Shown: positions 1 through 10,428, counted from the first letter of the stretch. The stretch: DNA of 27,737 nt from Priapulus caudatus (GCF_000485595.1 NW_014579321.1:1-27737), one strand, 5' to 3'. Made by a program: numbers and translations. Notes: generated from the letters alone by a model not told the origin.

Positions 1-126
1 TATGGCGACCGATCTCAAAACATCCAAAGAATATCGACGATGACGCGCCTCTGAGGTCTCAGCTGTCGATAGTCGCTTTCGGCTGGAATCGCTCGCAATG
101 CGAGAAGTCAGCAGCCGGTCGCCATA
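1..126. repeat. short inverted repeat at window edge
   Basis: The first 11 bases (TATGGCGACCG) recur as an exact reverse complement at 116-126, and GGCGATATGTCGCC-like sequence follows at once. This could be the end of a foldback or terminal-inverted-repeat element cut by the window edge. No target duplication can be tested because the left flank is missing. Confidence 0.3.
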
Positions 127-1102
127 TAGGGCGATATGTCGCCATTATACTGCCTGGAAATTTTAAGCCGCTTCTGCGCCATCGACCTTCTCTGAGCGGA
201 TCGCGGAAGCGTTTTAGTGAGCTGTTCGGTAATCTGTTCCCAAGTCATAGACGGCCGCCTCAAGAAGGAGGCGCAGAAAACTCAGCAGCAGTGACTCCAA
301 GCGTCGACAGTCCAAAACGCGTAACGACGTAGCGTCGAGACACACTTCCAACTGTCTCCAATTCAGAGTACTAAGCCAGTCGTCCGATGTTTAATCGACA
401 GTGGCGCGTTATGCAGTAATCGCGTAAACCCATGCTGAAATGTAGCCTGCTGCCGATTCAACGGTTGGGCGTACGATTCGCTAAATACGTGGGGCCAAAT
501 CGGCTATGTCGTATTGTGCGCGGCGGCGGCTAGTCATTACAGGAAGCGCGGGTTAAAGCTGTCACCGACAGACACAGGTAACGCGCGCACAATCAAAAAT
601 GCGCGTTCGCCGCGCGCACCACAGCGAGTTCAGAGGCGGGCACGCACACACGCACCGCGCCCAACCCACACGCGTGAATAGACCGATACCACGCACGTAA
701 CTGTAACGATGAATGACGTAACTGTGACTACGAGTGCAGGACAAAGGCGACGGAGGGAAGGAGGGGGAGGATGCGAGGATCGGTTAATGAAGGCTGCTGA
801 GCCGTCGTAGTGTACATGACGTTCTGTACCGACGCGCCTAAGCATGAAAAGGCGGACACGTAATTGGATGAGAAACAGTACATATTACTGTAAACCACAG
901 CAATACCACTGCTAATCACTACATAATTACAATACGCATACAGTACACAGTATAATACAGTACAGTGGTATGCAGTAACTAACTTAATCTCGTAAGTCAA
1001 AACCGGCAAAGGTTAGCTTTACCACTGGACGTCTGTGCCGTGCTGTACCGATCGTCAGTCAGATCAGTATGACGCTGAAGTGACGGTGCTATGCCACCAT
1101 GC
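127..1102. other. intergenic, no gene seen
   Basis: No open frame here has a recognisable motif. Short minus-strand frames around 560-1010 overlap each other and are rich in Cys, Val and Arg, which is typical of chance reading through CA- and CG-rich DNA. Nothing else is supported. Confidence 0.5.
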
Positions 1103-1130
1103 TTTTTTTTTTTTTTTTTTTTTTTTTTTT
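1103..1130. repeat. poly(T) run, 28 bases
   Basis: An uninterrupted run of 28 T follows GCCACCATGC and precedes GGCGCCGAGTG. It could be the poly(A) tail of a retroposed copy inserted on the minus strand, but neither a recognisable retroposon body nor a target duplication was found. A simple homopolymer expansion explains it equally well. Confidence 0.75.
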
Positions 1131-1485
1131 GGCGCCGAGTGATCGTGTAGCGCGTGTACCAAGAAGGAGTAGCCGCGCAACCAGGTTCCGAATCGGCTTC
1201 ACACGCGCACAAGTAACGTTTAGTTTTAACGCCCTTAGTGGGTTGAGGCTTTCGTTAATGCTATGAAGTAGAATGTGTGTGAAGCAAAACACATATTACG
1301 ATAATAGAAGTCAGATATTTACCATGACTAGAAGCTACTTTATTCGTGAGATTACAGTGCTCCGTCGCTGCCTGTCGTAAGGCCCGCGTTGCTGCGCGGG
1401 GCCTCCCAGCATACGCCTCGCGCTCCGGCTTTTATACCCACAGGCACGCTCGCGGCCCGGCAGTCGCATCGGTGTCAATAGCGCC

Positions 1486-1640
1486 ACTTATTAACGATAT
1501 AAGGTCACTAAACCGGCGCAACGTCGGCGTCACAAGCCAACTTATAAACGATTCAAGGTCACTAAACCAGCTCGGCATCGACGTCAACCAACAATTATAA
1601 ACCCGATTCAGCGTCACTAAACGGCTCGGCAGTCGGGCGT
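1486..1640 (+). repeat. 54-bp tandem repeat, about 3 copies
   Basis: Three copies start near 1486, 1540 and 1594, giving a period of 54 bp. Each contains TTATAAACGATTCAAGGTCA-like sequence, then CACTAAAC, then a CGGCATCGACGTC-like block. Copies differ by scattered substitutions and small indels, so the array is old. No coding role is visible. Confidence 0.7.
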
Positions 1641-1799
1641 ATGCGTGAACATGCGCCATGCCTTTCGCGCTAACAGGGAGATATGAAGCCGCTGCACTAA
1701 TTGTCCTTTTTCTTTTGTGTTTTTTTTATTCGTCCCTCATAGGCCAGCGCGCACCACTCGATATCAAGCCCCATTCGGATTGATGCGCTTTAATATTAA

Positions 1800-2165
1800 C
1801 CACTGCCTCTAATTGGGCCCAATGTGTGGGGCGTAATAACTAGATATGAGTGATATCTATGCGCCACACCCACCTGGGCCTATAGGCAGAGCGTAATATC
1901 ATGGGCGTAATATCCAGCGCGAGCGATATCCGTGAGAAATGCCCTCACTAACTGGCCCCCATTAGCCAGCGCAATATCTAGCCGCATCTAGGCGCGTGTG
2001 ACATCTATCTAATATTCCAGCGCCGAGCAATTAATATCCGCGTAGATATTGCCGCCCTCACTAATTGGCCCCCATAAGCCAGGCGCAATATCTAGCGCAG
2101 TCTTAGCGCGAGTGACATCTATGTAATATCCAGCGTGAGTGAGTTAATATCCAGCGCGTAATTAT
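1800..2165 (+). repeat. degenerate GATATC-rich tandem repeat
   Basis: The block GCCCTCACTAA, then TGGCCCCCAT, then AGCC, then GCAATATCTAG occurs at 1941 and again at 2054 (period about 113 bp). A weaker copy begins near 1806 (CTCTAATTGGGCCCAAT). Between the blocks, GATATC, AATATC and CCAGCGCG recur many times. This is an old, diverged satellite-like stretch without genes. Confidence 0.6.
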
Positions 2166-3118
2166 CTGTACTGCGTCGGCGGTGGGGGGAATTTGTAGCC
2201 TTTCATTGGCCTGCTACGCTTTGCAGCGTTACAAAATATACTTTACTTAGAAACGTTTTACGAACGTTTGAAAAACGTTTCATTCATACCAAACTATACA
2301 AAACACCATTCAAAACGTGCGAAAACGTTAGTGTTAGCTGGGATCCTGAGACAATCACTCCCGCTACACTTACTCTACTGAGCAATCCACTAACATCGGT
2401 AACCATGTTCAGTAACAGCGGAGGAATGCCCTGAGACTTCGTCGAATTCCGATGGAAATTGTTACTACATGAGACACTCATCACGAAGACTTGAGCAAGG
2501 AAGCACGTGACACGCATCAGCATGGGCAGCCGAACTCGTCAGTCTGGAATCACCGGGAGAAACCGATTTTTGACGTCTTCAAATCTCACGTACTGGTTAC
2601 GGTGGCAACAACGTCGCAGTTGGGACACGCAGTTGGGTGTGGGTTGCTACAGGAAGACAGGTAGCATATGTGTGCGCCTATCCAGTGGTCTCCTGGAAAC
2701 CTAATAAATATAGGTTTAGAAAATCTACATTGATTCACCAGTTATCAGATAAACAATCTTGCAAAATATGACTCATTAAAAACGTCTGTGAGAAATCGCC
2801 ATGAATCACATCTAAGGCGTCTTTGTTATTGTGCGTTGTTATTTTTTTATTTATTTGTTGCTGTGTTGTTGTGTGTATTAGCGTTAGCGGTATTGTTAAT
2901 TTTTAAGGGTCGCCGCATAGCGGAATTTATTTACGACGTTATCTCGTTCATTATTTATGTTTAATCAGATCTTCTATTATATTATCTATTTTACTTACAG
3001 ATGTGTTTTATTATATTTTGTTTTTCGTTCATTTTAGATCGGTTATGCCTATTTTTGTTTATGAAATTTTTATTTCATATTTATTCAAGTTATTAGTTAG
3101 TTATTTTAACAAAAAAGC
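2166..3118. other. AT-rich intergenic, no gene seen
   Basis: The motif AACGTTT recurs in several variants between 2250 and 2335. From about 2830 the sequence becomes T-rich with TTGTTG and TTATTT runs. Frames of 65-79 codons around 2284-2704 have no family resemblance and are not annotated. Confidence 0.5.
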
Positions 3119-3379
3119 GACAATAGGACAACGGGCAAGAACTATTGTGATGCCCTATCTAGCAAGCGATGCCTGGCTTTAACAACGGCTTTGATGATTA
3201 CATGATTTATACAATAAACCAGTCCTTCATTTCCGTACATTTTCCATTAAAATTTCCCTAAAACTATCTATATCATTGCCAGGACAGCCGTTATAATTAT
3301 TATAGTAAAAATATATAACATTTTACATATATGTATATTAGTTAAATAATAATATAAATAAAGAGGACGCTTCTCACCC

Positions 3380-3474
3380 CCCCCACGCACACACACGCAC
3401 ACCACAAACACCCCAAAACCCACACACACACACCCACACACACATACACAACACACGGAGCACACACACGACAA

Positions 3475-3507
<33 letters not shown>

Positions 3508-3534
3508 CAACACACACAGACACACACACACACA

Positions 3535-3565
<31 letters not shown>

Positions 3566-3645
3566 CTCCACACACCAAACAACTCACACACACACAACAA
3601 AACACACACACACAAACACAGACGACACCCCCCCCACACACCATC
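3380..3645. repeat. (CA)n microsatellite
   Basis: About 265 bp of interrupted ACACAC with CACAAACA and CACACC variants, starting with a C-run and ending near CCCCCCCACACACC. Long Cys/Val-rich minus-strand frames across it are artefacts of the repeat. Confidence 0.95.
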
Positions 3646-3679
3646 ACATACCACGTGGCGCGCGCGCCTCACACGCGCC

Positions 3680-4255
3680 GCAGGTAAGAGAGAGAAGCAG
3701 AGAGATGAGAGAGAAAAGAGAAAGAGAGAAAAATCGAGGGGGAAAAGCGAGCCGAGAGAGAGCGGAGAGAGTGACAGAGAGGGAGAGGGAGAAGAGAGGA
3801 GCAGAAAAAGGAGAGAGAGAGAGGGGAAATGGATGTGATGTGATGTTATGTGTGACGAGAGTATGAGAGTGTGTCCGTGAGAGAGAGGCGCGGAGTGAGA
3901 GAGAGAGGATCAGGGGGGAGTGAGAGACAGAGAGACGAGAGAGATAGAATGGAGAGTGAGAGTGAGCACCGAGAGAGAGGAAAGAAGAGAGAAAGCGAGA
4001 GAGAGAGATAGTGAGAGGAACGAGTGAGAGAGGGAGAGGCGAGAGAGAGAGAGAGGAGAGAGTGAGAGTGAGAGTGAGAGAGAGAGAGAGAGGCAGAGAG
4101 AGTGAGAGTGAGAGCAGAGCAGCCGAGAGAAAGAAGAGAGAGAGAGAGTATGAGAGTGAGACTGAGAGAGAGCAGCAGGGAGAGAGAGAAGGAGTGAGCA
4201 GTTGAGAGGGAGAGAGAGCAGAGAGAGAGAGAGAAGCGGCGAGGAGAGCAGGGGG
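3680..4255. repeat. (GA)n microsatellite
   Basis: About 570 bp of GAGAGA with scattered GTGAGAGT and GGGA variants follows directly after the CA tract and a short GCGCGCG junction. Open frames on both strands (Arg/Glu-rich and Ser/Leu-rich) are repeat artefacts. The tract sits inside the dispersed repeat at the point where the other copy has a short GA seed. Confidence 0.95.
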
Positions 4256-4764
4256 AGGCCAGTGCCGAGGCCAGATAATGTGTAAGTTAATAATTTAGTT
4301 TCTGTGTACATGCGTTACTCGTCTATTGGCGCTGGCCTACTCTATAATATATAGCTAGATTTTCGGCATACCATTGCACCTGTTCAATTGCAATTACTAA
4401 TTCACCACTTTTCTTTTAATTTACTAATTTATGCAGTATTCGAATTACGCCATGTCTTACAAATTTAAACAATGTTGGGTCTACTACATTTATTTTGCGT
4501 TATAATAATTTTATACTTTCTAAAGATGTCTAGATTTATTCTTATTGCACCACATACGTAATTACTATTACCAGATGGTGCTTATGCGTAGTATCATGCA
4601 CACATTTTACATTATCATCACATTTTGCCTGTTATAACAAACTGTTCGCTAACAACACGCAATCTATAACAAAATTATAGTAACTTACGTAGAAACTTTT
4701 TAGTATGCCGTTTAATATCGTCGGCTTTAGCCGTTATAGATTTGTGATTGCGGCCGGTTTTTAT

Positions 4765-4927
4765 TGGAATCATCATTGTCATCATCATCATCGTCGTTCG
4801 TCGCATCGTCGTCGTCGCTTCATCATCGTCATCATAATCATCATTACTCCCTCATCATCATCATCATCATATATCATCATCAATCATAATAATCATCTCA
4901 TCATTATCGTTATCCATCATCTTCATT
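4765..4927. repeat. (ATC)n/(GTC)n trinucleotide tract
   Basis: Imperfect ATC, GTC and AATC triplets run to TTCATTGAACAG. The matching tract in the other copy of the dispersed repeat lies at 10245-10330, so it is an inherited internal feature of the repeat. Confidence 0.9.
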
Positions 4928-4941
4928 GAACAGCTGGTGAA

Positions 4942-5020
4942 TAACGAGTGGGTCAGTCGATTGCTTGCCTTGCTGACCTGTGGTGGGTTCGAGATTGTCG
5001 ATTGTCGATTGTCGATTGTG
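4942..5020 (+). repeat. possible tRNA-derived SINE head with (GATTGTC)4 tail
   Basis: TGGGTCAGTCGA at 4949-4960 resembles a pol III A box (TRGCTCAGTCGG), and GGTTCGAGATT at 4986-4996 resembles a B box (GGTTCGANNCC) with weak last bases. Directly after it the 7-mer GATTGTC is repeated four times (4993-5020), as in SINEs that end in short tandem repeats. The spacing of 37 bp is short for a real tRNA, so this would be a SINE rather than a tRNA gene. It could also be coincidence. Confidence 0.35.
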
Positions 5021-5484
5021 CATGATAACTATTGTATCCCTTAGCCGATATGTGTATATCATCAGCATTTTTTCCATATACAATTCTGCGCTTAAGGTTT
5101 ATAAATAACAATCGAAAAAACCTAAATTATATTCAAATTCCTCAAATTTACCTAGTTCAAATAATGTTAAAATAACTTATGGTTTCTTTTTATGCACTAC
5201 TAATTTTATAATATAAAGAGTGTTATGATGTACCAGACAAATCGGGTAAAACCCGTGATATATATGCCACCGTATGGTGCTTGTGTTTGAAGAATGTTAT
5301 TACTGTTTGCTGGACTGCTAGTGGATTAGTAATAGCTTTGATTCTCTCATTAATTTTTATCGTGTTGAAATATTTTATTGTTATAGTGTTTCACTTACCG
5401 TTACATCCCATGCCTAAGTATAACCAGCGAAAATCCCTCATTATTTTAGTATTAATATTACATAACATAAATTAACTAGGTCGT
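5021..5484. other. AT-rich intergenic, no gene seen
   Basis: No supported feature. A 64-codon frame rich in Ile and Leu around 5281-5475 starts with TTG and reflects AT-rich composition rather than a gene. Confidence 0.5.
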
Positions 5485-5575
5485 GGTTACGCGTCCGGTT
5501 ACCGCGGACGCCCAGCTCCCAGGCTACACGTCCGGTTACCGGACCCCAAGATCCCAGGCTACATGTTTGGTCATA
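5485..5575 (+). repeat. 36-bp tandem duplication, 2 to 2.5 copies
   Basis: GGTTACGCGTCCGGTTACCG... at 5485 is followed by a diverged copy GGCTACACGTCCGGTTACCG... at 5522, and a partial GGCTACATGTTTGG begins at 5557. The core TCCGGTTACCG resembles the CCGG/GGTACC-rich palindromic family at 23.4-24.4 kb, but a relationship is not proven. Confidence 0.55.
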
Positions 5576-5937
5576 TATTTATTAATGAACCCAACTATAT
5601 TTTTTCGGTAAAAAACAATAAACAATTAGTTTTTACCATAATATTACTTAGCTTTAAATATTTTATCAAAAAAATGTGTTTTTGTAACTTTTGAAGCAAT
5701 AGTCATTAAATCCAGTAAAATCGACGATTTGAAAGGGGGCGTGTCCTAATCGTGACGTGGATTTGAAAATATGTGCTGAGCTTTGTAATGGATGACCGAA
5801 CGCGTAGCCACTGCGAATTAAATAACATTAAATAATATGTACTTTTTGGGTTTAACCGGTTCAATTACATTATTATTTTAGTATTTAAATTGCAGGTAAT
5901 TCTCGTGTGTTTTTAGCCATCATACTCAGAAGTTATG
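5576..5937. other. AT-rich intergenic, no gene seen
   Basis: No open frame, RNA motif or repeat worth naming was seen here. Confidence 0.5.
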
Positions 5938-5944
5938 TTTACTG

Positions 5945-6130
5945 AACCGCGGTCAAATTATTGCCCCTTTTCACAATCAGAGAACTTGCTCCACATAATT
6001 TAACCGCGGTAAAAATAATTTATTCGCAGTTAAATTCCGTGGAGCGCGACTTCTGATTGGGTAAAATGTCTATAATTCCGGGCTATAATTTAATCGTGAC
6101 TAAATTATTTCTGCTGCGGTAAAATAATTG
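5945..6130. mobile_element. MITE-like imperfect hairpin
   Basis: An arm at about 5966-6013 (CACAATCAGAGAACTTGCTC, CAC, then AATTTAACCGCGGTAAA) pairs imperfectly with 6019-6067 (TTCGCAGTTAAATT, GTGGAGC, TTCTGATTGGGTAAAA). Outer segments GAACCGCGGTCAAATTATT (from 5945) and AATTATTTCTGCTGCGGT (to 6130) also face each other. The structure is a nested inverted repeat without coding sequence, as expected of a small non-autonomous DNA transposon. No target duplication was identified. Confidence 0.4.
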
Positions 6131-7959
6131 TTTCTAAGTACAGTGGCCAACCACGCGTACTCATGCAGCGTGTGGTGTGTGTTTATCATACCAATATTTG
6201 TATCTAATTAGTGTGGTTTATGATTACTTATAATTCTCGCGTTTATGTATTTATATCTGCCTTTACCTATAAATCGCGTGTTTAGTCAGTATAAAATAAA
6301 CCACCCAATTAATGTACGTAAGCACAGTATAATGAAATGAGTTCAATATGTAAAGCGTAGTGAAATTGAGTAAAAGGAATTTAAATCTACTCATCAATCT
6401 ATAACTACTACGGGCGATATGACACGAAATCAAACGCTGCTGGTACTGGCCGAGTTATTGTCCATTCGTATTCTAGTTTAATTGTGTTTTAATTGTGGCC
6501 TTATATGCTCTACTGAAAGTGAAGAAGATAAGCGAAGCGATTCTAGTTTAATTGTTCGTTTATTTATCTCCTCATAATCCGTTTCCTCCGTACTTTAATA
6601 CTACTAGACTTGTTTCTTTTTGATTTCATGAATTGATTTATTAAGTGTATTTTGCGTGGGTTACTGGTTTTCCGATCCATGTCTTTAGTTAATCCAAAAT
6701 GGCCGCGTAAATGGCTGTAATGAGTGGCTTGACTAGAGTCCTTGGTGTAACCGAAATCTCTACACCGTGTACACACTGCAAATATTTAGCGCGAGCCTGG
6801 CGCGCGCTAGTTTAATACCATATAATTCGTAGTCTGTACGGGGTATTGTTTTAATATCTACGTGGGTGTTCGTTGTGTTTTTACTTCTAAAATATATACC
6901 ATAATATATATATATATATATAAGACATAGTGTTTGAATAACGTTAAACTATACTATAAATGTTAAGTTAGATGTGTGTTATACCGACTATTGTTCTAAT
7001 GTTTAAATTGTATTTAATGAGATTCCCTCAACTTTCAAGCAGAAAACAAATCAGGCAAAAATAAATTATTTTAACATTGCACGCTTCTACTTGCCTATAT
7101 ATGTGTGATAGGTGAAAAAAAAGTGCTCAGGAATCGTTCGGGTCGAATGTTTCAAAGGCGTTTACCATTACCGCTAGGTGGCGATTGTTCCGCTCCGCAC
7201 ACTTGCCGTGTTGTGTATGTATGAACCTTGCTATGTAAAATTAGCCATACGTTTATTTTTTATTGTGAAACAGTTCATTATTGACAACTCTCATTGTAAT
7301 GTTTAGATTATCTGTGATATTCGTGTTTTCTTAATGTCGTAATCTATCACTGTTATAGTGGTCACGTTACATGTAGGTAATGCTCGTGTTATCTCCCATT
7401 ATTACAGTAGTACTTAAATTGTCTATAATTTTCGTGATGAAATCTAACAATACTGTAGTTTAATTTTCAGCGTATAAATTTCGTGGTTTGCTGTGTGTTA
7501 AAATCAGAAAATAATTCGAATGCGTAATTATAATTACAAAGCGTCTTAAAACTGTGTAGTGTATTGGAATCTGTGTGGAAAATATGGATTGCTGAAACTA
7601 TACAAGTGTCCCACAAATGTCCTACAAATGCCCTACATGTACCTGCCAGCATTACTTGAGAAAACGCTCCCCCTGTAAACGAGTCTTGTAACAACAAGCC
7701 CTTACGACATCAGGATAGACGACAGTAAAAATAAACTCGGCGAATTGTAATTAAAAATATTGTAAAAATAAACTTTCTTTGAACCGGGTTGTAATAAAAC
7801 ACTTCACGATTTTTCCAGCGTCATTATTATCTGCTATGTAATGTCGAGTACTGAGTAGGCCTACGATACGCTTTCTCTATTAAGATGTATTCTGTATTAA
7901 AATAAATAAATTCTGGGACGTCACCTGAGCATTATTCGCTTGGTTACGTCTGATCCCAC
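6131..7959. other. AT-rich intergenic, no gene seen
   Basis: The stretch contains a TA microsatellite (6905-6923), a repeated 16-mer ATTCTAGTTTAATTGT (6469 and 6540), and an 11-bp tandem TGTCCCACAAA / TGTCCTACAAA / TGCCCTACATG at 7607-7639. Open frames of 70-76 codons on the minus strand have no recognisable motif. Confidence 0.5.
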
Positions 7960-8355
7960 TCCCTTCCTCCCCCTACCTAACTACCTCCCTCCCTCCCTCC
8001 CCCCTTCTTCCCTCCCTCCCTCCCTCACGAGGGAGTGGTCGCGTGAACAGCTCATATCTATTTACAAGTGCATCCTCGCTTCTTCTCACTTCTTCCTTCC
8101 TGTCCTTCCTCTTATCTCTTCTTCCTCACTCTTCCTCTCTTCTTCCTTTCTTCGCCGCCTCCTTTCCTATTTCTTCTCCCTCCTCTCTTTTTCCGTCCCT
8201 CCCTTTCTTCCTCATTTTTTTCTTCCTTTTCCACTTTCTTCCTTCCTGTCCTTCCTCTTTTCTCCCTCTCTTCTCTTATTACCTCCTTCCATCTTTCTTT
8301 TCCTACCTGCTTCTAACTTTCCCTTCCTATCTTTTCCATCTTTCTCTTCTAGCTC
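7960..8355. repeat. (TTCC)n/(CCCT)n polypyrimidine tract
   Basis: About 390 bp of T and C on the plus strand, mostly CTTCC and CTCCCTCC variants, broken once by a mixed segment near 8030-8075. All three plus frames are open across it and give Ser/Leu/Phe/Pro-rich translations, which is an artefact of having almost no A or G. Confidence 0.9.
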
Positions 8356-8399
8356 CCCCTTACTACTGACTACCTGTGTAAAAGCGCAATTCTAAGACA

Positions 8400-8745
8400 A
8401 TTACGGAGAGACAGATACCCCCCTGATCTGCGCATAGAAACTGAAGGTGGAGGGGAAGAGGAGGGTGCGGTGGAGTAGGACGGGGCGGGGGAGGTAGGGG
8501 TGAGGCGTGGAAGGGTGGACAATCAAAATTATACCTCTCTCGCTCTCTCCCTCCTCTCGCTCTCGCTCTCTCCCTCTCCCCCTCTCTTCTTCCTTATCTC
8601 GCTCTGTTCCTCCCTCTTTTTCCCTCTCTAATTTCCTCTATCGCTCTCTCCCTCACTCTCTCGCTCCCACTCTCTCTCTCTCTCTCTCTCGCTATCTCCA
8701 TCCCTCGCTCTCTCCCTTGCTCTCTCGGTCTCTCCCTCCCTCCTG
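8400..8745. repeat. purine-rich island then (CT)n microsatellite
   Basis: From about 8440 to 8515 the plus strand is G-rich (GGGGAAGAGGAGGG, GGGGCGGGGGAGG). From 8535 to 8745 it is CT-rich (CTCTCTCGCTCTC). The abrupt switch from purine- to pyrimidine-rich strand could favour hairpin or triplex structures. No gene is present. Confidence 0.85.
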
Positions 8746-8857
8746 GCATAAAAACACACACGTGCACGCGTAAAGTCATACAAGAGCATGGCAAAAACAA
8801 GCGAACGTCTGCGTGCGACCGCTGCTGCCCCCTGCTGGCACACAGCATCTACGGCGA

Positions 8858-8903
8858 CGCGCACGCACGCACGTACGCACACGCACACACACGCACACCC
8901 AGC
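8858..8903. repeat. (ACGC)n/(ACAC)n microsatellite
   Basis: Alternating purine-pyrimidine GCGCACGCACGCACGTACGC is followed by ACACGCACACACACGCACAC. A simple repeat. Confidence 0.85.
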
Positions 8904-9076
8904 AGCAGCTATCCTAGCAAATCTCTCGAAATTCTCTCAGCACCGACGAAACACTCCCGCTCGCTTCCCCCACTAAGGAGCAGTGCGCCGCCCCCTGTAT
9001 AAACCGACGTGCGTGCTACATATGGTGGCGCCACCTGCCGTCATAACCGCCTCTATTTTATACACGACAAGAAAAG

Positions 9077-9450
9077 TCTCTTCTCTCCCTCCGTGCGCGA
9101 GGGAGGGTCAACCTTCTCCCTCCGTGCGCGAGGGAGGGTCAACCTTCTCCCTCCGTGCGCGAGGGAGGGTCAACCTTCTCCCTCCGTAAGCGAGAGAGGG
9201 TCAACCTTCTCCCTCCGTGCGCTAGGCAGGGTCAACCTTCTCCTTCCGTGCGCGAGGGAGGGTCAACCTTCTCCATCCGTGCGCGTGGGAGGGTCAACCT
9301 TCCCCCTACGTGTGCAAGAGAGGGTCAACCTTCTCCCTCCGTGCGCGACGGAGGATCAACCTTCTCTCTTCGTGTGCGAGGAAGGGTCAACCCTCTCTCT
9401 TTGTGCGGGAAGGAGGGTCAACCTTCTCCCTCCCCTACCCTGCGCGAAGG
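9077..9450 (+). repeat. 31-bp minisatellite, about 12 copies
   Basis: GGGTCAACCTTCTCCCTCCG followed by TGCGCGAGGGA repeats with a 31-bp period; GTCAACC recurs near 9107, 9139, 9170, 9200, 9231, 9262, 9293, 9324, 9386 and 9417, with GATCAAC near 9355. The first copies are nearly identical and later ones diverge. Each unit can fold as CTCCCTC-loop-GAGGGAG (7-bp stem, 7-nt loop). The unit lacks stops in all plus frames, so long open frames cross it; no start context or motif suggests a real protein. Confidence 0.92.
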
Positions 9451-9585
9451 TAATCTATAGCCTTTTTTCTTCTCCCTCCGTGCTCTCGGTCGTCTCTCTC
9501 TTTCTCGGTTGTCTCTCAGTTGAGGTGGAATCCTTTCTCCGACGTCGCGCCTAGCAGCTACTCCCGGAGAAAAACACGAATATAG

Positions 9586-10340
9586 GACACGAAAAGACGT
9601 CTATTTGCGTTGATGGCTTTACCAATGGCTTTCATGATTACATGATATATTCCCCAAAACGATCCATCCTTTTCCCATAAATTCCCCTAAACTAATTTCC
9701 CATAATTCTCCATAAACTTCTAATATATATATATAAAGAGAGATGGAGAGACAGATAATTGTTCAAGTTAACGATTTAGTGTCTGTGTACATGGTTACTC
9801 GTTCATTGGATGGCCTACTATAATTATTACCACGTGTTTTGGGTTTACGTGTTGCATATTTGACATAAATTATGGCATTTTTGCATACTATTGCATTTTC
9901 AATTGCAAATACAAATTTACGCTTTCTTTTAATTTACACTCGTAAACTTAGCGAATTATGCATGTCTAAACTTAACAAGTTTAAGCCTCCTACATTTTAT
10001 TTTAGTTTATTATAATTGTTATCTTCTAAAGTGTCTAATTTACTCTTATTCCACACATTTACTTATTGGTTGATCGTGCTTATTGGTACTATCATTGCAC
10101 ACATTTACATTAACATAACATTTTGCTGTTGTCAAAATACAATTATAACAAAATTATAGTAAACTTACGGAGGAAAAGTTTAATAGATTATTAATTCGTG
10201 ATTAATCGGTTTACAAATTTGTGACTGGGCAGGTTTAATTGTGAATTATCGTTGTCATTGTCATCGTCGTCATTGTCATCATCGTCATCATCATCACCAT
10301 CAGCATCATAATTATCATCATCATCATTGAACAGTAGTAA
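9586..10340 (+). repeat. dispersed repeat, copy B
   Basis: Same family and orientation as the repeat at 3119-4935 and much more compact. Landmarks are GGCTTTCATGATTACATGAT, CCCATAAATTCCCC, a TA/GA seed (9723-9757), GTTACTCGTTCATTGG, TTCAATTGCAAATAC, ATAACAAAATTATAGTAAAC, an ATC/GTC tract (10245-10330) and CATTGAACAG. This copy is probably nearer the ancestral form. The LTR retrotransposon is inserted about 90 bp downstream of its visible end. Confidence 0.7.
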
Positions 10341-10423
10341 ACCACTGCAGAATATTGTATTTGTTATCAGATGTGTGTTAATTGACAACATTTTTGTTGA
10401 TTGACAACAATCTGTTAATTAAT

Positions 10424-10428
10424 ACTAC
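10424..10428 (+). repeat. target site duplication of the LTR element (left)
   Basis: ACTAC directly precedes the TGTAGCGG start of the 5' LTR and is repeated exactly at 22879-22883 after the 3' LTR. Five base pairs is the usual duplication for Ty3/gypsy integrases. Confidence 0.92.

Larger units (their letters stand above)
3119..4935 (+). repeat. dispersed repeat, copy A (microsatellite-expanded)
   Basis: This stretch aligns with 9586-10340 in the same orientation. Shared landmarks in order are GGCTTTGATGATTACATGAT and TTTCCCATAA-like sequence, then a GA-rich spot, then GTTACTCGT, CATTGCA, TTCAATTGCAA, CTTTTAATTTAC, ATAACAAAATTATAGTAA, an ATC/GTC trinucleotide tract and CATTGAACAG. Copy A is about 1 kb longer because CA and GA tracts have grown where copy B has only AGAGAGATGGAGAGACAG. 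No coding capacity is seen. It is probably a non-autonomous transposon relic, but its ends are undefined. Confidence 0.7.

Noticed and set aside
1129-1205. tRNA-like boxes after the poly(T) run (TGGCGCCGAGTGA and GGTTCCGAATC)
   Set aside because: The B box has an extra base, no cloverleaf was found, and the poly(T) is on the wrong side for a plus-strand SINE.
3268-4311. Long Cys/Val-rich and Ser/Leu-rich frames on the minus strand
   Set aside because: They are translations of CA and GA microsatellites and have no domain.
5281-5475. 64-codon hydrophobic frame resembling a membrane protein
   Set aside because: It starts with TTG, and its Ile/Leu/Val content is explained by AT-rich composition.
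7940-8888. Ser/Leu/Pro-rich and Arg/Glu-rich frames of 80-150 codons on both strands
   Set aside because: Polypyrimidine and CT-repeat DNA almost lacks stop codons; the frames carry no gene signal.
9077-9450. Regular 31-bp spacing resembling a CRISPR array
   Set aside because: The whole 31-bp unit is repeated with no unique spacers, and the context is eukaryotic.
9009-9554. 181-codon frame over the 31-bp repeat
   Set aside because: All three plus frames are open because the unit lacks stops; the frame rotates with each repeat.
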